A program made the translations under genes and the position numbers. A stretch of DNA of 64,000 nt, taken from NCBI GenBank assembly GCA_020002185.1, contig CM034541.1, positions 48,839,579-48,903,578 on the forward strand. Direction: 5' to 3'. Below, piece by piece: positions 60,814-64,000 of this stretch (position 1 is its first letter; every line of letters begins with the position of its first letter). This stretch comes from Paraescarpia echinospica (Eukaryota; Annelida; Polychaeta; Sabellida; Siboglinidae). The notes beneath the pieces were generated by a model that was not told the DNA's origin, did no database searches, and worked only from the letters and a program-made list of their open reading frames with translations.

Positions 60814-62061
60814 TTGCCCAACCCATATCATGCCATGCATTCGCAAGTGTCGCCAACAGCTCTAAGTGATGGCTTAGTAAGTTATGATGTTGTGAAAAGC
60901 CAGTATTTAATTAAGGGGTTTACTTCAGGTTTTGAAATCGGGCGTTTGGATGTACCAGTGCAGAAAGGGGTAGTCAAAAACGTGAAATCTGCCTTTGAAT
61001 ATCCACATGTAATAGCCTCGATTATCCAGCCGCCGTGAGGTGGCAGCATTGGCCCGTACCAACTACCTGGATTATTAAGTTCCAGCCATTGTTACCGGTA
61101 GAGAGCTTTACCCCAGATTCGGGTAGAGACGACGATTGGCTCTCAGGCCAACTATGAAATAACAAATTCAATAAGGATACACTTTTATCAGATAATACTA
61201 CACTACAACAACTATTCAACATTAAACCTATATTGAAACATGTCACACAATAACTAAACCGACAGTAAACTTTGTTCGTAGTTTAATGCCTTTTAATCAC
61301 ATGCATATTCACTAGGTGGCAGCTCTCATGGCATAACATTCAAAAGTGCCATTCATAGCCAGAAGTCTGGCGAAGTCACGCAGCCAGGCGAGAGTCGGTT
61401 ATGCGAGACTACACATGTAATAGATTTGAAGTTAAAGAAGGAGCTAGAACTGGGTCGGATCTTAGGCCCCTTCAAGGTGCCACCAGTTAATCCCGCTTAC
61501 AGAATATCACCGCTAGGGGTTGTTTCTAAGAAAGTTCCAGGGTAGTTTAGAGTGATCCATAATTTATCTCACCCAGCTAGTGAGTCAGTTAATGATTACA
61601 TTCCTAAGGAGTTTTCAACAGTGCAGTATGCAACCACACAGGATGCCATTTCATTAATTAAGGAATCTGAGTCAATAGTCTTCATGGCTAAGGTGGACAT
61701 AGAACCAGCATTCAGGATTATACCTATTGCTTCAAATGTTTCACCATTGTTGGGCTACATTACAAATGGGTTGTTCTAGTTCTTGCTCTATCTTTGAAGC
61801 TTTAAGCACAGCGCTCGAATGAGTTGCCATGAACAAACTGGGTGTAACAAAAGCAATTCACATAATTGACGACTTTTTGTTTTTGGCGACTTCTCATGGT
61901 AAATGTCTTAACGATATGCAGGCGTTCATTGGACAATGTGGGCAACTGTGGGTCCCGTTGGCGCCTGGAAAGACAGTTGGGCCTTCTACTGCACTACAAT
62001 TTCTGGGAATAACTTTAGACGCAGTGAGCATGAAGGCACGTTTACCAGATGATGAGTAGAT
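60814..62061 (+). pseudogene. DIRS reverse transcriptase (copy 2), broken
   Basis: As in copy 1: LIKGFTSGFEIGRLDVP, nested MITE at 61,016-61,411, KELELGRILGPFKVPP-like start, the same in-frame TAG (61543-61545), VIHNLSHPASESVNDYIPKE, MAKVDIEPAFRIIPIASN, IHIIDDFLFLATSHGK. It lacks the tandem duplication of copy 1, so one frame spans 61,829-62,059. Confidence 0.88.
61016..61411. mobile_element. MITE- or SINE-like insertion (copy 2)
   Basis: Flanked by CACATGTAATAG at 61004-61015 and 61412-61423; same insertion as 45,264-45,664. Confidence 0.85.
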
Positions 62062-62300
62062 CGCTGACACAGTCATTATTGAGCAGAGAGACAGCCACTC
62101 TTAGAGGGATTCAACAATTAATAAGGGTCCTATGGATCAGTTGTTCAGTAGTTCCTGGAACAGGTTTCATACGAAGGTTAATCGACTTAACTTTACATGT
62201 AAGTAGACCGCAGTTTCACATTAGATTGACCAGACAGGTGAAACTAGACTTGTTGAAATGGCAGGAATTTCTGTCAGGATTTAACGGGAAAGCTTATTGA

Positions 62301-62680
62301 TGATAACTTTCTGAATGGGGATTACTTGCAGTTATTCACCGATGAATCCGGGGGCATAGGCTATGGGGCAGTATGTGGCCCAGACTAGTTTTGGGGTAGA
62401 CGGCCCATTTCATGGAATGTCCTTAATATCACAGTGCTTAAGTTGTACCCAATTGTGGTGGCTGTGGCGAAGTGGGGGGTTTCTTCGGCTAACAGTAGCA
62501 TGTGTTTTTCACATATAACGAGGCCTTGGTTGCAATAATTAATAAACAAACATCCAAGGAGCCATGTATGATGACCATGTTGAGAGAGTTAATTCTGTCT
62601 TGTTTCCGTCGCACTATTAACTTTACATCTCGTTATATACCAGGTCGTGGCAATACTTTGCCAAACAAATGATCCCGTTG
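62301..62680 (+). pseudogene. DIRS RNase H region (copy 2), broken
   Basis: Same sequence and the same TAG (62386-62388) as in copy 1. Confidence 0.8.
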
Positions 62681-62702
62681 CCAGATACACGAATTTCTGA
62701 CG

Positions 62703-63559
62703 TTGGCTCCATGGGTCAATTCCGAACCAGCGATTGTGCCGTTCCACATCTTCATAGCCGCCTTAGGGACACTGTCATTATGCACCGTTCCTGTGTTACC
62801 TGTGTCTGTTGTCATGATAATGGGTTTTATTGCTTATCTACATAGCGCAGGATATGCACATGCTTCCAATATTTCTACAATATCTGCCATTTCGTTCTTC
62901 CATAAACTTAATGGTTTACAGGATCCCGCTAAGAATTTTATTGTTGTCAAACAGGGGCGCAAAACTTGGGAACGGTGTCTGACGTCAGGTTGCCAGTGAC
63001 AATGCCAATATTATTGCGGCTAATTAGCGCTCTGCCACATGTGGTTACGTCACGTTATAAATGTATCATGTTAACAGCTTAGATGGTCCTCGCATTTAGG
63101 GCCTACTTACGCGTAGGGGAGATGGTCCCCTGTCCTAGCAGAATGGTGCAGGGTTGCCTTCAGCTCAGAGATATAGCTTTGAATGGCGATTTGGTCACGG
63201 TTTATTTTCTACATTTGAAACACAGCAGTCGACAGGGCCCTCAGTCATTGCGGGAAGATGGACAGTATATAATCGGTACTGCGATATATCCTGCCAGGGA
63301 ATTTCTTGTTGTAAGGTGTACAGAGGTGGCTCCACTGTTTGTAAATACGGATGATTCTCCAATGCTGCGACGCGAGTTCGATCTACTCCTAATGCGTCAG
63401 CTCGAGTTTTGTGGTTTAGGTACTAGGGTTTTCAAAGGGCATAGCCTTAGAATTGGGGCAGCAACATCAGCTGCATTAAGTGGCGAGTCAGATGCTCAGA
63501 TTAGAGCTGCAGGTAGGTGGGCTTCAGGTGCCTTTTGGAAGTATATCCGTATTTCATAA
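62703..63559 (+). pseudogene. DIRS tyrosine recombinase (copy 2)
   Basis: The N-terminal part stays in frame to 62,999 (NISTISAISFFHKLNGLQDP), unlike copy 1. A shared frame change follows. The catalytic part (63,083-63,559) has RVGEMV, KGHSLRIGAAT, AGRWASGAFWKYIR. The His-x-x-Arg reads HSLR here and HNLR in copy 1. Confidence 0.9.
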
Positions 63560-63599
63560 TATGCACGTAATTAGTCTGGTTTATGGTTTCGGGGGATGT

Positions 63600-63890
63600 A
63601 GCAGGGACTCTGACAGTGGCGGAGTCTCTAGGAATATCATATTACGTGACATAAAGCATGTTGGGCTCTGACAGTGGTGGAGTCGGAAGCTAATATTTCA
63701 ACACGGATATTATGAATAAGGCAGCTTTATATATGGCCCTGGTAGCGAGATATGGCTTAGGCTCTGACAGTGGCAGAGTCCAAAGCTAAATGTCTCAGTC
63801 CGGATATGATGAGTTATGCATTATTAGCTTATACCCTAGTGGGATATAATGGCAGCTCTGACAGGGCGGAGTTGTCTTAACAGTTTGTTG
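63600..63890 (+). repeat. CTCTGACAGTGGCGGAGTC motifs (copy 2)
   Basis: The same four motifs as at 48,010-48,300. The terminal repeat begins at about 63,923 and is cut by the window end. Confidence 0.85.
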
Positions 63891-64000
63891 GGGGTCGGTC
63901 ACATTGTATATTTAGGTGACTTTGTGGCGAAGTGACCCCCACACATATGGTGAATTGTACAAAGTAACTAGTAGTAATTTAGTTAGTAGTCATAATTTGG

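Larger units (their letters stand above)
55420..64000 (+). mobile_element. DIRS-type retrotransposon, copy 2, dead, with transposon inside
   Basis: Same gene order as copy 1, but the gag-like ORF is split by 4.7 kb (55,980-60,682). Continues past the window end within the first terminal repeat (from about 63,923). Confidence 0.88.
60224..64000 (+). repeat. Large duplicated segment, copy 2, right part
   Basis: Corresponds to 44,486 onward in copy 1 and runs to the window end. Confidence 0.95.

Overview
This is a stretch of metazoan, probably marine invertebrate, genome that is dominated by mobile elements. The only host gene visible is a split gene (about 2.2-9.5 kb, + strand) with YWTD/LDL-receptor class B repeats, a calcium-binding-type EGF exon and a cysteine-rich last exon. 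Its exons sit among long (CA)n/(GT)n/(TA)n arrays and LINE debris. DIRS, Polinton, CR1/jockey-like, RTE-like and Ty3/gypsy elements together, with very long dinucleotide arrays, fit a lophotrochozoan or another marine invertebrate. I cannot name the species.

Layout. 0-2 kb: two LINE fragments on the minus strand. 2.2-9.5 kb: the YWTD/EGF gene; one exon is split by a 5'-truncated LINE flanked by a 17-bp target-site duplication. 11.8-15.1 kb: a 26-bp minisatellite with a 129-bp higher-order repeat. 15.7-23.0 kb: a decayed Polinton/adintovirus-like element with an RPA-like OB-fold protein, packaging ATPase, small basic protein, conserved 187-aa protein, chromodomain integrase, small membrane protein, minor capsid, pVI/pX-like protein, major capsid and adenain-like protease. 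No DNA polymerase B is visible. 23.5-26.0 kb (minus strand): a zinc-finger-bearing paralogue of the 187-aa gene and two related zinc-finger fragments. 26.4-29.4 kb: a LINE tail, a gypsy integrase fragment and an ORF with nine 36-aa repeats. 29.4-33.6 kb: copies of a ~700-bp repeat in both orientations, interrupted by a CR1-like LINE. 37.3 kb: a hairpin MITE. 38.9-41.3 kb: a large inverted-repeat element.

42.1-49.4 kb and 54.0-64.0 kb are two copies of one segment, separated by a gap of exactly 1000 N. Each carries a decayed basic-protein gene and a DIRS-type retrotransposon (gag-like, RT, RNase H, tyrosine recombinase). Both copies share the same in-frame stops and the same two nested insertions, so the segment was duplicated after the DIRS element died.

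The most unusual object is in the second copy at 55,980-60,682. Two ~455-bp inverted-repeat-bounded units in direct orientation flank a 3.8-kb module. The module encodes an I-PpoI-like His-Me/HNH endonuclease and, convergently, an intact 740-codon DDE transposase of the Mutator-like family. The first copy has the same two flanking units almost touching, with the module absent. This looks like a eukaryotic composite transposon, or a two-gene transposon inserted between two MITEs.
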